A stretch of 64,000 bases of DNA from Dissulfurispira thermophila (GTDB lineage Bacteria > Nitrospirota > Thermodesulfovibrionia > Thermodesulfovibrionales > Dissulfurispiraceae). Each line of letters opens with the position of its first letter. The stretch's first letter is position 1. The stretch is taken from positions 124,001 through 188,000 of the forward strand of contig NZ_AP022873.1 in assembly GCF_014701235.1 (NCBI RefSeq), in the 5' to 3' direction. A model generated the notes under the pieces. That model made no database searches and was not told where the DNA came from. It worked only from the letters and a program-made list of their open reading frames with translations. Shown here piece by piece: positions 53,188 through 63,704 of this stretch. The position numbers and the translations under genes were made by a program.

Positions 53188-54048
53188 ATGAAGAGATTTT
53201 TGCTGATAATTATTATTTTTGCTTTTGTTGCCTCATGTGCAAAGGAAAGTAGTCAAAAGGGCAGCTATGTAATGAAAATAGATGGCAATGTATATACTCA
53301 AGAAGATATCCAGGCAGAGATAGCCACCCTTCCTGATATGGCAAGGGAGTTCTTTCAGGGACCAGAAGGTGCTCAGAGATTTGTGGATGAATTGGTCAAA
53401 AAAGAATTGCTTTATACAGAGGCAAAAAATAGGGGACTTGACAAGGACAAGGATTTCTTGAAAAAACTTGAAGAGTTTAAAAAGATTACCCTCATCAATC
53501 AATTGCTCGAAAGAGAGATTGAAACAGCATCAAAGATTACGGATAAGGATATAAAAGACTACTATGACAAGCATAAAGAAGACTTTACAGTTAATACACA
53601 GGTCCGAATCAGCCATATAGTAGTGAAAACAGAAGATGATGCTAAAAAGGTCTATGAAAGGCTCAAAAAAGGAGAGGACTTTGCAAAGATTGCTTCTGAT
53701 GTCTCTCTTGATAAGGCATCTGCAAAGACAGGAGGGGACATTGGAAACTTCAAAAGAGGTGAAATGAAGTCAGAACTTGAGGATGTTGCCTTTAGACTAA
53801 AAAAAGGTGAGATAAGTATGCCTGTGAAACTTAAGGATGGCATTCATATACTCAAGGTAACAGATGCAAAGGGTTCTGTCCTTGAGTTTGAGAAGGTAAA
53901 AGGACTTATCGGGCAAAGGATAGCAGCTGAAAAACAGAGAGAGAGTTTTGATAAACTTATCGAAAATCTGAAAAAGAAACATAAGATTGATATAAACAAA
54001 GATGCCCTATCAAAGATAACATTTGCACCAGCACCTGCACAAAAATAG
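53188..54048 (+). CDS. Parvulin-type peptidyl-prolyl isomerase lipoprotein (SurA/PrsA-like)
   Basis: 286 residues. A lipoprotein signal (LLIIIIFAFVASC, Cys17) is followed by a SurA-N-like helical domain, a rotamase domain with VRISHIVVKTEDDAKKV, GGDIGNFKRGEM and PVKLKDGIHILKVTD, and a coiled C-terminus. It should fold secreted or outer-membrane proteins. It is a single gene between the divergent mnmA and a terminator. Confidence 0.93.
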   Translation: MKRFLLIIIIFAFVASCAKESSQKGSYVMKIDGNVYTQEDIQAEIATLPDMAREFFQGPEGAQRFVDELVKKELLYTEAKNRGLDKDKDFLKKLEEFKKITLINQLLEREIETASKITDKDIKDYYDKHKEDFTVNTQVRISHIVVKTEDDAKKVYERLKKGEDFAKIASDVSLDKASAKTGGDIGNFKRGEMKSELEDVAFRLKKGEISMPVKLKDGIHILKVTDAKGSVLEFEKVKGLIGQRIAAEKQRESFDKLIENLKKKHKIDINKDALSKITFAPAPAQK

Positions 54049-54056
54049 AATAATTA

Positions 54057-54089
54057 AATAAGGGCTTGTGGTAAACAAGCCCTTATTTT
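54057..54089. terminator. Bidirectional terminator between the PPIase gene and mnmE
   Basis: 13-bp perfect stem AATAAGGGCTTGT/ACAAGCCCTTATT with a 5-base loop; TTTT follows on the plus strand and the other arm supplies T/A-rich sequence on the minus. It overlaps the mnmE stop (54083-54085). Confidence 0.92.
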
Positions 54090-55483
54090 CCTATGCAGAA
54101 TTCATTGAATATCTTATTTAGTATGTCTTCAGTAGTAACTACTCCAACAATTTCTCCGAGGCTGTCGAGTGATTCTCTTATGAAGATAGCTGCAATCTCA
54201 AGCGGCTCGTTTCTTTTTAATATATCTTCTGCATTATATAATGATTTTAATGCCTTCTCTATGGCTTGTCTATGCCTTATGTTTGTTATTATTATATCTT
54301 CAGCATCTATGGCAGCATCTGCAGCTTTGCTCGATGTTATGCACATTGAATAGATAGCATCTTTTAAATCATCAATGCCATCACCTTTTAAAGCAGAAAC
54401 CCTCACACACGGTTTAAGGTTAAAGGATAAAGGCTCAAGGTCAAAAGTAGGACTCTCGATGTCAGACTTATTAATTACAATAATAGTCTTTTTTCCCTTC
54501 ACCTTATCAATTACTTCTTTATCTGCTTTATCGAGTTGCCTGCTGGCATCGAGCACTGCCAGTACAATATCAGCCCCATCAATAGCCTTAAGACTCCTCC
54601 TTACACCCTCAATCTCTGCAAGGTCATGGGTCTCCCTTATTCCAGCCGTATCCATTATCCTTAAAGGCAGTCCTTTGATATTCACATAATCCTCTATTAT
54701 GTCCCGTGTTGTCCCCGGTATCTCTGTAACTATTGCCCTGTCTTTTTGAAGCAAGGCATTCAGGAGCGATGACTTTCCAACATTTGGCTTGCCAACAATA
54801 GCAGTAGAGACCCCCTCTCTGAAAAATTTTCCTTCATCATAACTCCTTATAATGTTTGAGAGATTGCCTTTTATCATGTCAATTGAATTGATGATGTCCT
54901 GTTTCTCTAAAGACTCTATTTCTTCTTCTGGAAAATCTATGTATGCCTCTATATGCATGCATAATTCTACTAACTTATCCCTTATATCTGTTATCCTTGA
55001 TGAGAGCTTTCCTTCAAGTTGTTTTAATGCAAGCCTTTCTGCAGTTTCTGTCTTTGCCCTGATAATATCTATAACAGCTTCTGCCTGCGAAAGGTCGATT
55101 CTGCCATTTAAAAAAGCCCTCTTTGTAAACTCTCCGGGTTCAGCAAGCCTTGCACCTTCTCTTAAGAGGATTCTCATGGTTGCATGTAATGGCAGCATGC
55201 CACCATGACAGTTAATTTCCACTACATCTTCTCTTGTATAGGTTTTTGGAGCCTTCATGACAGTGACAATGACTTCGTCTATGCGATTATTCTCAATAGG
55301 GTCTATTACAAATCCATAAATGATTGTGTGAGATTTTGCATCTCTGAGTTTCTTGCCTTTTGGAGAAAAAAATACCTTATCAGCAATAGGGATTGCATCC
55401 TTGCCGCTCAGTCGCACAATGCCTATGCCGCCTTCTCCAATAGGGGTTGATATGGCAACTATTGTGTCTTCGAGATGGTTCAT
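54083..55483 (-). CDS. mnmE: tRNA modification GTPase MnmE, with repeat insertion
   Basis: With MnmG it adds (carboxymethyl)aminomethyl at U34. 466 residues from ATG 55483 (MNHLEDTIVAISTPIGEGGIG), the family's typical start and length. The G domain has GKPNVGKSSLLNAL, PGTTRDIIEDY, DTAGIRE and NKSD; the tail ends FCIGK (family C-[IV]GK). A longer frame to 55615 only reads through the tRNA-Leu gene. SPTFDLEPLSFNLKPC after NKSDIE is encoded by the heptamer array at 54411. Confidence 0.97.
   Translation of the reverse strand: MNHLEDTIVAISTPIGEGGIGIVRLSGKDAIPIADKVFFSPKGKKLRDAKSHTIIYGFVIDPIENNRIDEVIVTVMKAPKTYTREDVVEINCHGGMLPLHATMRILLREGARLAEPGEFTKRAFLNGRIDLSQAEAVIDIIRAKTETAERLALKQLEGKLSSRITDIRDKLVELCMHIEAYIDFPEEEIESLEKQDIINSIDMIKGNLSNIIRSYDEGKFFREGVSTAIVGKPNVGKSSLLNALLQKDRAIVTEIPGTTRDIIEDYVNIKGLPLRIMDTAGIRETHDLAEIEGVRRSLKAIDGADIVLAVLDASRQLDKADKEVIDKVKGKKTIIVINKSDIESPTFDLEPLSFNLKPCVRVSALKGDGIDDLKDAIYSMCITSSKAADAAIDAEDIIITNIRHRQAIEKALKSLYNAEDILKRNEPLEIAAIFIRESLDSLGEIVGVVTTEDILNKIFNEFCIGK
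54411..54445. repeat. Heptamer array, unit GGTTAAA x5, in mnmE
   Basis: Five contiguous 7-bp units beginning GG (GGTTTAA, GGTTAAA, GGATAAA, GGCTCAA, GGTCAAA); encode FDLEPLS FNLKPCV with a 7-residue period, in the G domain after the NKSD motif. Confidence 0.9.
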
Positions 55484-55492
55484 ATAAGGAAA

Positions 55493-55579
<87 letters not shown>

Positions 55580-55659
55580 GATTGAGTTTATAGAGTTAAT
55601 TAAGATTTCATACAATATAACACAACAAACTCAATGGACACAACAAACTCAATGAACTT

Positions 55660-56520
55660 TTATTGCGACGGCTCTATATGAACTACTACATCTACAACTT
55701 CTGAAATCTCATTTTTTATCTTTTTCTCTACTATCTCTGCAATTTTGTGTGCATCTTCTACTGTTAGAGATGGGGCAACGATCACATGGAGGTCAACAAA
55801 TATATGGCTCTTTGTACCCCTTGTCCTTATTTCATGGCATTCTATAACCCCATCAACTGTGCATGCAATTTCTTTAATCATAGATGTGTCCATTTGTGTC
55901 CTGTCCACAAGGATTTCTGTAGATTCTTTTATTATATCTATACCTGCCTTTGCCACGAATATGCCTACAATGGCGCCTGCAATAGGGTCTGCTTTTGAAA
56001 TCCCGATTTTTGAAATAATGAGTCCCCCTATGACGCCTAAAGATACATAAATATCGCTTCGCGTATGCTTGGAGTCAGCGATAAGGTATTCACTTGTAAG
56101 AGAGACACCTTTATTTTTTTCATAAATAGCAACAAATATATTCACTGATAGGGTAATGAGCATTACCATGAAGCTTTGTGGTGTAATCATTGCTGTTTCG
56201 GATTGTCCCAAAAACGAGTTATATGATTTTTTGAATATCTCAATACAAGTTATAAACATCAAAACACCCACAAATATTGTAAATACGGTCTCATATTTTC
56301 TATGTCCATATGGATGTTTTTCATCAGGCGGGTGCGAGGCTATATATATGCCTATAAGCCCTACGATATTTGAAACACCGTCAAACAAGGAGTGATAGCC
56401 GTCTGAAAGGATGGAAACGGAATTAATATAGTAGCCATAAAATACCTTTGCAGCAGAAACGATGAGATTTAATACGAGTGTGATTAATAATACCTTTCTT
56501 ATTTCAGATGTTCTGTTCAT
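55660..56520 (-). CDS. Cation diffusion facilitator family transporter
   Basis: 286 residues from ATG 56520 (MNRTSEIRKVLLI). Six membrane segments, zinc-site residues in SDGYHSLFDGVSN and SKHTRSDIYVS, and a C-terminal cytoplasmic domain ending VVDVVVHIEPSQ. Family members export Zn, Fe, Mn or Cd with proton antiport; metal not deducible. The start lies 4 bp after the tgt stop, so the longer frame into tgt is not used. Confidence 0.94.
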   Translation of the reverse strand: MNRTSEIRKVLLITLVLNLIVSAAKVFYGYYINSVSILSDGYHSLFDGVSNIVGLIGIYIASHPPDEKHPYGHRKYETVFTIFVGVLMFITCIEIFKKSYNSFLGQSETAMITPQSFMVMLITLSVNIFVAIYEKNKGVSLTSEYLIADSKHTRSDIYVSLGVIGGLIISKIGISKADPIAGAIVGIFVAKAGIDIIKESTEILVDRTQMDTSMIKEIACTVDGVIECHEIRTRGTKSHIFVDLHVIVAPSLTVEDAHKIAEIVEKKIKNEISEVVDVVVHIEPSQ

Positions 56521-56524
56521 GTCA

Positions 56525-57664
<1,140 letters not shown>

Positions 57665-57684
57665 CTACTGGGTAAATCTAAATT

Positions 57685-59172
57685 TTATTTTATCGGCAGA
57701 TAGATTGTAAATAGAGAACCTTTGCCGGGTGTGCTTTCTGCAATAACATATCCATCGTGTGCCTTTATAATTGAATATACTGTTGCAAGCCCTAATCCTG
57801 TGCCTTTGTCAACTGGCTTTGTGGTAAAGAACGGCTCGAAGATGTGGTTTAATGTATCTTCATCCATTCCTGTGCCTGTATCCCTTATCTGCACAGCCGC
57901 ATACCTGCCTGGCTTAAGATAATGGTATTTAGATTTTCCTTTTATATCTGCAATAGATGTTTGTATCGTCAGTTTTCCGCCATCAGGCATGGCATCTTTG
58001 CTATTAATTGCAATGTTTAAAAGTGCCTGCTCAAGCTGCATGCCATCACCAGTGATAACAGGTATGTTGTTGTCTGTAATAGCAATGACTTCTATATTTT
58101 TGGGGAAGGTATCGGAAAGCAGTCTTTGCATCTCTGTTACCAATTTATTTATATCAACAGGTCCTACAGAGTCACCCTCGAGCATTTTTTTTCTTGATAA
58201 CCCTGATAACTCCCTTGCAAGAGTGCTTGCCTTTTGTGCTGATGTCTCTATGGTTTTTGTGCATTTCAAAAGTTCATCAAGATCTTCTTCCTTAAGCAAG
58301 CGATTTTCCCTTTTTGCATTTTCTAATTTCATGCTGAGCAATGATGCATATCCAAGCACGCCAACGAGCATATTGTTAAAGTTGTGTGCAACTCCGCTTG
58401 CCAGGATTCTTATGCCTTTTAGTTTTTGTTCTTCCATTATGTGTTTTATCATCCTCTGTCTTTCTTCCATCATTTCAGCAACACTGTTACTTAAGAATTC
58501 AAATTCATATATGCCTTTGTATTCAGGCTGCTTATTTGCCTTTAAAGAAGTTATTATATTGTTTATTGGATATTTGACAGCCCTGTTTAAATAGCAGAGT
58601 ATGAGCAGTCCTGCTAATGTGAGTGAAATGCCTGTAGATAGGTATGAAATTTTTACTTTGTCTATAAGGGATGAGTAAGCAGTAGAGTCCTTTATTATAA
58701 TTATCTGCCAACTCCACGGCTCAAAATCTGCTTGATAAGTATAATATTCAATGCCATCATACTTGACACTGGAGACTGTATTTGCCTGTGCAGCATCTAT
58801 AAATATCCTTGATTTTTCAGGAGTGTTGCAACATGAAAGCAGTTCTTTTTTGTTTTCTGTGATAATGCCCTTGAGCCTATTTTGGTGCAAAAAGTCTTCT
58901 ATACTACTAATGGTCAGTCCTTTTTTAATCCTTACTATCTTTTCATTATCTATATCATTTGTTTTTAAAAGCTCATTTAGGCTTTTGTCGCATATGGTGT
59001 ATATTTCTCCCCATGCCCATAAAAATTCATTTTTAATGTGCTGATTTGTGAAGTCAGAGATATATCGCAGCACAAATATGTATAGGATTATCCCTGCAAT
59101 CAGCACGAGTATGCTCACAGGCAGAATAATCCTGAATGCTAATTTATTTGTAATATGCTTAATATCTTTCAT
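57685..59172 (-). CDS. Membrane sensor histidine kinase
   Basis: 495 residues: membrane helices about 10-33 and 180-200 flank a periplasmic domain (Cache-like: VKYDGIEYYTYQADFEPWSWQIIIIKD), then a linker and kinase domain with ASGVAHNFNNMLVGVLGYASLL (His in VAHNFNN), N box NIAINSKDAM, DTGTGM, and FFTTKPVDKGTGLGL. No response regulator gene adjoins. The start overlaps the binding-protein stop by 4 bp, so the two are coupled. Confidence 0.94.
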   Translation of the reverse strand: MKDIKHITNKLAFRIILPVSILVLIAGIILYIFVLRYISDFTNQHIKNEFLWAWGEIYTICDKSLNELLKTNDIDNEKIVRIKKGLTISSIEDFLHQNRLKGIITENKKELLSCCNTPEKSRIFIDAAQANTVSSVKYDGIEYYTYQADFEPWSWQIIIIKDSTAYSSLIDKVKISYLSTGISLTLAGLLILCYLNRAVKYPINNIITSLKANKQPEYKGIYEFEFLSNSVAEMMEERQRMIKHIMEEQKLKGIRILASGVAHNFNNMLVGVLGYASLLSMKLENAKRENRLLKEEDLDELLKCTKTIETSAQKASTLARELSGLSRKKMLEGDSVGPVDINKLVTEMQRLLSDTFPKNIEVIAITDNNIPVITGDGMQLEQALLNIAINSKDAMPDGGKLTIQTSIADIKGKSKYHYLKPGRYAAVQIRDTGTGMDEDTLNHIFEPFFTTKPVDKGTGLGLATVYSIIKAHDGYVIAESTPGKGSLFTIYLPIK

Positions 59173-60317
59173 TTAAATATAGGTCTTGCTGTCCTAATTT
59201 CATCAGGCCAAACGATCTCCTTTTTGCCATTCTGCCATTGTATTATTAGATTAAAATGCCTTTTTTGCATTCCATCTGTATAAACGCCGTATCTGCCGAT
59301 GATCGTTATTATATCCATTACTAATAGAATATCATGGATCTTAGCCCTGTCAAAGCTATTTGCCTTTTTTATAGCAGCCTCAAGTATCTGGCCCCCTGCA
59401 TATGCAGTTGCTGCATGGTATGAAGGCATTGCATTGTATTTTTTTATGAATGAATCTGTGAATTCTCTGGAGCCCGGAAATCTTGTATAAGGCTCCCACT
59501 GCGATGATGAAAATGTATAATTGGCATCAATGCCAAGTGCATCATAATATTCCTGCATAGCAGCACCGACTGATGCATAATAAACCTTTGGATACCAGCC
59601 GATGCCTTTAAGAGATTTTCTCATGTCTATGGATTCATCAAGATGACCACATACTATCAATGCATCAGCATTTGAATCTTTTACCTTCAATGCTATGTAT
59701 TTGAGGTCCCTTGTGCCTTTTTTAAACATTTTCATTAATACGACTTTAAGCCCAAATCTCTTTGCCCACTTTACTGCTCCTTCTGCAATATCTATTGATA
59801 CAATATCATCTGCATATACAATGGCAATATTGTTAAGATTGTTTGCTGCAATTAATTCCAAAAATCCAATGGTGTATTTACTGGCGGGAGTATAAACGCC
59901 AAATACATATCTGTAACCTTTTTGCCACAACCTATCTGCAGATGCACCTGATGTGAGAAGAGGATAATGGTGTTTTTCTGTTATAGGCACTACAGCTTCT
60001 GTAATCTGACTTGAATAGGGACCAAAGACAAAGTCACATCTTTCTTTTAAAATCAGGTCCTCATAGATGTTTTTTGCAATCAATGGGTCACTTTTGTCAT
60101 CGTGTATAATGACCTTTACCTTTCTGCCAAGCAATCCCCCCTTTTTATTTATATCGTGCTCCCATAACTTGAAGCCTTTCATCTGCATATCGGACATTTC
60201 AGAATATCTGCCTGTAAGTCCAAGGCTCACACCTATCTTTATAGGTTCTTCAGCATAAACAGAAGATAACAGACAAAATAAAACAAGCTTTAAAACAAAT
60301 AAACCAGATTTTTTCAT
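59169..60317 (-). CDS. Periplasmic binding protein, Leu/Ile/Val (Peripla_BP_6) type
   Basis: 382 residues from ATG 60317: signal peptide KKSGLFVLKLVLFCLLSSVYA, then IKIGVSLGLTGRYSEMSDMQ, KVIIHDDKSDP, VFGPYSSQITEAVVPI and LLTSGASADRLW, all branched-chain-amino-acid receptor features. The longer frame to 60461 is not needed. No ABC permease genes follow; instead it is coupled to a histidine kinase, so it may feed ligand information to that kinase. Confidence 0.93.
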   Translation of the reverse strand: MKKSGLFVLKLVLFCLLSSVYAEEPIKIGVSLGLTGRYSEMSDMQMKGFKLWEHDINKKGGLLGRKVKVIIHDDKSDPLIAKNIYEDLILKERCDFVFGPYSSQITEAVVPITEKHHYPLLTSGASADRLWQKGYRYVFGVYTPASKYTIGFLELIAANNLNNIAIVYADDIVSIDIAEGAVKWAKRFGLKVVLMKMFKKGTRDLKYIALKVKDSNADALIVCGHLDESIDMRKSLKGIGWYPKVYYASVGAAMQEYYDALGIDANYTFSSSQWEPYTRFPGSREFTDSFIKKYNAMPSYHAATAYAGGQILEAAIKKANSFDRAKIHDILLVMDIITIIGRYGVYTDGMQKRHFNLIIQWQNGKKEIVWPDEIRTARPIFK

Positions 60318-60414
60318 GAGGATATTATAACAATTTTTCCTAAACAAATTTTTCACATATATTTCACAAGAAAAGCCCTTATAATTCATTGGATTGTTAA
60401 AAATGCATTTTTTC

Positions 60415-60444
60415 CTTGACAAGCACAATATATTGTGGTTAAAT
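60415..60444 (+). promoter_or_regulatory. nrdJ promoter
   Basis: TTGACA (60415-60420), an 18-bp spacer and TTAAAT (60439-60444). The spacer contains an NrdR-like palindrome. Confidence 0.75.
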
Positions 60445-60470
60445 GTCTCTGCATGACACAAAATATGCTA
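60424..60470 (+). promoter_or_regulatory. NrdR-like boxes on the nrdJ promoter
   Basis: The palindrome CACAATATATTGTG (60424-60437) matches the NrdR box. A weaker copy CACAAAATATGCTA begins at 60457, 33 bp (about three helical turns) downstream, the usual two-box layout. NrdR represses ribonucleotide reductase genes when dATP is high. The first box overlaps the promoter spacer. Confidence 0.82.
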
Positions 60471-60500
60471 AAGCAATAAACATAAAAGGGGGAGTTTTTT

Positions 60501-62741
60501 ATGAAGCAAGCAGAAAAACACACGAGTAATGTCCTTAATCTATCTCAAAATGCCTTAACAGTACTTCAAAAGAGGTATCTCAAGAGAAATGAAGAAGGCA
60601 AAGTAGTAGAAACGCCTGAGGAACTTTTCAGAAGGGTTGCATCTTTTGTGGCTCAAGCAGATAGTCTCTATGGCAAGACAGTGGAAGAGATTAAACAGGT
60701 TGAAGAAGAATTCTATGAACTAATGACAACACTATCATTTCTTCCAAATAGCCCGACTCTCATGAATGCTAAAAGAAGGCTTGGACAGCTATCTGCCTGC
60801 TTTGTCTTGCCTGTTGATGATTCTATGGAGTCAATATTCGATGCTGTAAAATATGCAGCAATAATCCATAAATCAGGAGGAGGCACAGGCTTTAGCTTCT
60901 CAAGATTAAGACCAAAAGGCGATGTTGTTGGCTCTACAAAAGGCATTTCATCAGGTCCTATATCATTTATGACTGTCTTTGATACAGCAACTGAGGCTGT
61001 CAAGCAAGGCGGCACAAGAAGGGGTGCGAATATGGGAATGCTCAGGGTTGACCACCCTGATATTTTAGAATTTATCACATGCAAGGATAATAACTACAAA
61101 CTCAATAATTTCAATATTTCTGTGGGTCTCACAGAGGCATTCATGCGGGCAGTGGAAGAAGACAGCGAATATGACCTTATTAATCCAAGGACAAAGAAGA
61201 TCTCTGGTAGGCTCAGGGCAAGAGAGGTATTTGAAAAGATAGTGAATCAGGCATGGAAAAATGGAGAACCGGGCATAGTATTTCTTGATAGAATAAATGC
61301 ATCGAATCCAACGCCAATGCTCGGCGAGATAGAGTCAACGAACCCATGCGGTGAGCAGCCCCTTATGCCTTATGAATCATGCAATCTTGGTTCTATAAAT
61401 CTCGCAAAGATGGTTAGAGATAGCAATGTTGATTGGCATAAGCTCAAAGAGACCATATGGAAGGCTGTGCATTTCCTTGACAATGTCATAGATATGAATA
61501 AATATCCTCTTAAACTCATAGACGAGATGACAAAGGCAAATAGAAAGATAGGACTGGGTGTCATGGGATGGGCTGATATGCTTATACAACTCAGGATTCC
61601 TTATAACTCAGAAAGGGCAATAAAACTTGCAGAGGAGGTAATGGGGTTCATACAGTCAGAGGGCAGACTTGCATCAAGCGCACTTGCAGAGGAAAGAGGG
61701 GTATTCCCTAATTATGAACACAGCATATATAACGGCGAGATGCCTGTTAGAAATGCAACAGTTACCACTATTGCTCCGACAGGCAGCCTTTCGATTATTG
61801 CGGGTTGCTCATCAGGAATAGAGCCTCTTTTTGCAGTGTCATTTGTTAGAAATGTAATGGAGGGAACAAAGCTAATAGAAGTCAATCCATATTTTGAAGC
61901 AGAGGCAAAAAATAGAGGATTATGGAGCAGAGAGCTTATGGAGAGGATTGCTGACAGAGGCTCGCTTGCCCATTTTGATGAGATTCCTGATGACATGAAG
62001 AAGGTGTTTGTTACAGCGCATGATATCACACCAACTGACCATATAAGAATGCAAGCAGCATTTCAGAAGTATGTTGATAATGCTGTCTCAAAGACAGTGA
62101 ACTTTCCTTATCAAGCAACTACAAAAGATGTAGAAGATGTCTATATGCTTGCATATAAGCTTGGATGTAAAGGTGTTACTGTCTATAGAGATGGTTCAAG
62201 GGAGGAGCAAGTTTTAAGCACATCAAAAAAAGCAGATGAAAAAATAAGCATCGAGGTGGGTAGAAAGATAGTCCCTAAAAAGAGGCCGCCTGTTATCAAA
62301 GGCTCAACACGACTTCTCAAGACAGGCTGTGGACATCTCTATGTAACTATCAATGAAGATGAAGATGGCAAGCCATTTGAGGTATTCACAAACATTGGCA
62401 AGGCTGGTGGCTGCGCATCTTCTCAGTCAGAGGCAATCGGCAGACTCATATCTCTATCTTTAAGGTCAAACATAGAGCCTGAAGAGATAGTTAAACAGCT
62501 TAAGGGTATATCATGTCATCAACCTTCGTGGACAGAGGGAGGCAAGATACTCTCGTGCTCTGATGCCATTGCAAAGGCTATAGAAAAGTATTTGCACTCT
62601 CTAAACGGAGATAATGGAAACGGCAAGACTAAATACAACGAAGTCATGCTCATAGGTGCATGCCCTGAGTGCGGCGGCGCTGTTGAACATGAGAGCGGCT
62701 GTGCAGTCTGCCATAACTGTGGATTTACAAAGTGTGGATGA
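60501..62741 (+). CDS. nrdJ: Ribonucleoside-diphosphate reductase, adenosylcobalamin-dependent (class II)
   Basis: 746 residues. A catalytic Cys in QLSACFVLP (near 98), NPCGEQPLMPYESCNLGSIN with active-site Cys/Glu, GTRRGANMGMLRVDHPDI, GVTVYRDGSR, and a C-terminal cysteine tail (CPECGG, CHNCGFTKCG) that regenerates the active site. The N-terminus lacks an ATP-cone-like region. Needs B12, no oxygen. GGGGG precedes the ATG. It overlaps the dCMP deaminase frame only if that gene starts early. Confidence 0.96.
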   Translation: MKQAEKHTSNVLNLSQNALTVLQKRYLKRNEEGKVVETPEELFRRVASFVAQADSLYGKTVEEIKQVEEEFYELMTTLSFLPNSPTLMNAKRRLGQLSACFVLPVDDSMESIFDAVKYAAIIHKSGGGTGFSFSRLRPKGDVVGSTKGISSGPISFMTVFDTATEAVKQGGTRRGANMGMLRVDHPDILEFITCKDNNYKLNNFNISVGLTEAFMRAVEEDSEYDLINPRTKKISGRLRAREVFEKIVNQAWKNGEPGIVFLDRINASNPTPMLGEIESTNPCGEQPLMPYESCNLGSINLAKMVRDSNVDWHKLKETIWKAVHFLDNVIDMNKYPLKLIDEMTKANRKIGLGVMGWADMLIQLRIPYNSERAIKLAEEVMGFIQSEGRLASSALAEERGVFPNYEHSIYNGEMPVRNATVTTIAPTGSLSIIAGCSSGIEPLFAVSFVRNVMEGTKLIEVNPYFEAEAKNRGLWSRELMERIADRGSLAHFDEIPDDMKKVFVTAHDITPTDHIRMQAAFQKYVDNAVSKTVNFPYQATTKDVEDVYMLAYKLGCKGVTVYRDGSREEQVLSTSKKADEKISIEVGRKIVPKKRPPVIKGSTRLLKTGCGHLYVTINEDEDGKPFEVFTNIGKAGGCASSQSEAIGRLISLSLRSNIEPEEIVKQLKGISCHQPSWTEGGKILSCSDAIAKAIEKYLHSLNGDNGNGKTKYNEVMLIGACPECGGAVEHESGCAVCHNCGFTKCG

Positions 62742-62761
62742 GCTACAGGTCAGGAGAAAAT

Positions 62762-63259
62762 ATGAGCGGAGATAATGGAAAGTTTGTAAGGCCTGGTTGG
62801 GATGAATATTTTATAGAGATTGCAAAGGTTGTATCTTCACGCTCCACATGTTTGAGGAGGAGATACGGCGCTGTTATTGTGAAGGACAATGTCATCGTGA
62901 GCACAGGATATAATGGTGCTCCAAGAGGCTCTATGAACTGCCTTGACAGGGGAAGTTGCAAAAGAAAGGAACTCAATGTGCCTGCTGGAGAGAGATATGA
63001 ACTCTGCGAGGCTGTCCATGCAGAGCAGAATGCAGTCATAAATGGCTCTCCTGAGAGGATGAAAGATGCGACTATATACATCGCAGGTTTTGAAGAAAAT
63101 GGTGAATTTGCTGATGCAAAGCCATGTCTCCTCTGCCGCCGCATGATCCAGAATGCAATGATAAAAGAAGTAGTCTATCTCAAAAGAGAGGGTTCTATTG
63201 TGAAGATTGGGGATGTGAGGGAGTTGGAGGGAGCGGTTGCTTCTGTTGAAGTGAAATAA
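62762..63259 (+). CDS. comEB: dCMP deaminase (ComEB family)
   Basis: 165 residues. Zinc motifs CEAVHAEQNAV and PCLLCRRM are intact, with STCLRRRYGAVIVKDN and GYNGAPRGS typical of dCMP deaminases. It supplies dUMP for thymidylate. I chose ATG 62762 (MSGDNGKFV) because AGGAG precedes it. Co-transcribed with nrdJ, so deoxynucleotide supply is grouped. Confidence 0.94.
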   Translation: MSGDNGKFVRPGWDEYFIEIAKVVSSRSTCLRRRYGAVIVKDNVIVSTGYNGAPRGSMNCLDRGSCKRKELNVPAGERYELCEAVHAEQNAVINGSPERMKDATIYIAGFEENGEFADAKPCLLCRRMIQNAMIKEVVYLKREGSIVKIGDVRELEGAVASVEVK

Positions 63260-63301
63260 TGGGTTGATGAACGGTAAAGCAAAATATAACGACAATTTTG
63301 G

Positions 63302-63328
63302 AAAACAGGCAGAAGCCTGTTTTTTATT
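63302..63328 (+). terminator. Intrinsic terminator after comEB
   Basis: Stem AAAACAGGC/GCCTGTTTT (9 bp) with loop AGAA followed by TTATTATT. Confidence 0.92.
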
Positions 63329-63329
63329 A

Positions 63330-63368
63330 TTGACAGGTAATTCAAATATGTATATATTTAATATATAC
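63330..63368 (+). promoter_or_regulatory. brnT promoter with operator palindrome
   Basis: TTGACA (63330-63335), 17-bp spacer, TATATT (63353-63358). A palindrome with arms GTATATAT and ATATATAC (63350-63368, 3-bp centre) covers the -10, as expected for BrnA or BrnTA autorepression. Confidence 0.82.
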
Positions 63369-63380
63369 AGGAGTAATTAG

Positions 63381-63704
63381 TTGTTTGATATCTTCGCCGA
63401 TATAGAAGGGTTTGAATGGGACAGAGGAAATATAACAAAAAACTGGGAGAAACATCGTGTTGCTTATTCCGAATGCGAAGAGGTGTTTTTTAATGAACCG
63501 CTTATCGTTAAGGAAGATAAGGAGCATTCAACGACTGAGAACCGGTATTTTATTCTTGGCAAAACAGATAACGACAGACTACTTTTTATTGTCTTTACAT
63601 TGAGAGGCAAGAAAATAAGGGTGATATCGGCAAGGGATATGAGTATTAAAGAAAGGAGAATTTACAATGAAAAAATTAAAAAAGATTCCGAAATTCAAAA
63701 GTGA
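63381..63704 (+). CDS. brnT: BrnT-family toxin
   Basis: 107 residues from TTG 63381, seven bases after AGGAG. FEWDRGNITKNWEKHRVAYSECEEVFF and RVISARDMSIKERRIYNE are the BrnT signatures (an RNase fold like RelE). It precedes and overlaps the antitoxin gene by 38 bp, the usual BrnTA order with the toxin first. Confidence 0.92.
   Translation: MFDIFADIEGFEWDRGNITKNWEKHRVAYSECEEVFFNEPLIVKEDKEHSTTENRYFILGKTDNDRLLFIVFTLRGKKIRVISARDMSIKERRIYNEKIKKDSEIQK

Noticed and set aside
60318-60500. Cobalamin riboswitch before nrdJ
   Set aside because: The leader is too short and no B12-box-like sequence is seen; NrdR-like boxes explain the region.
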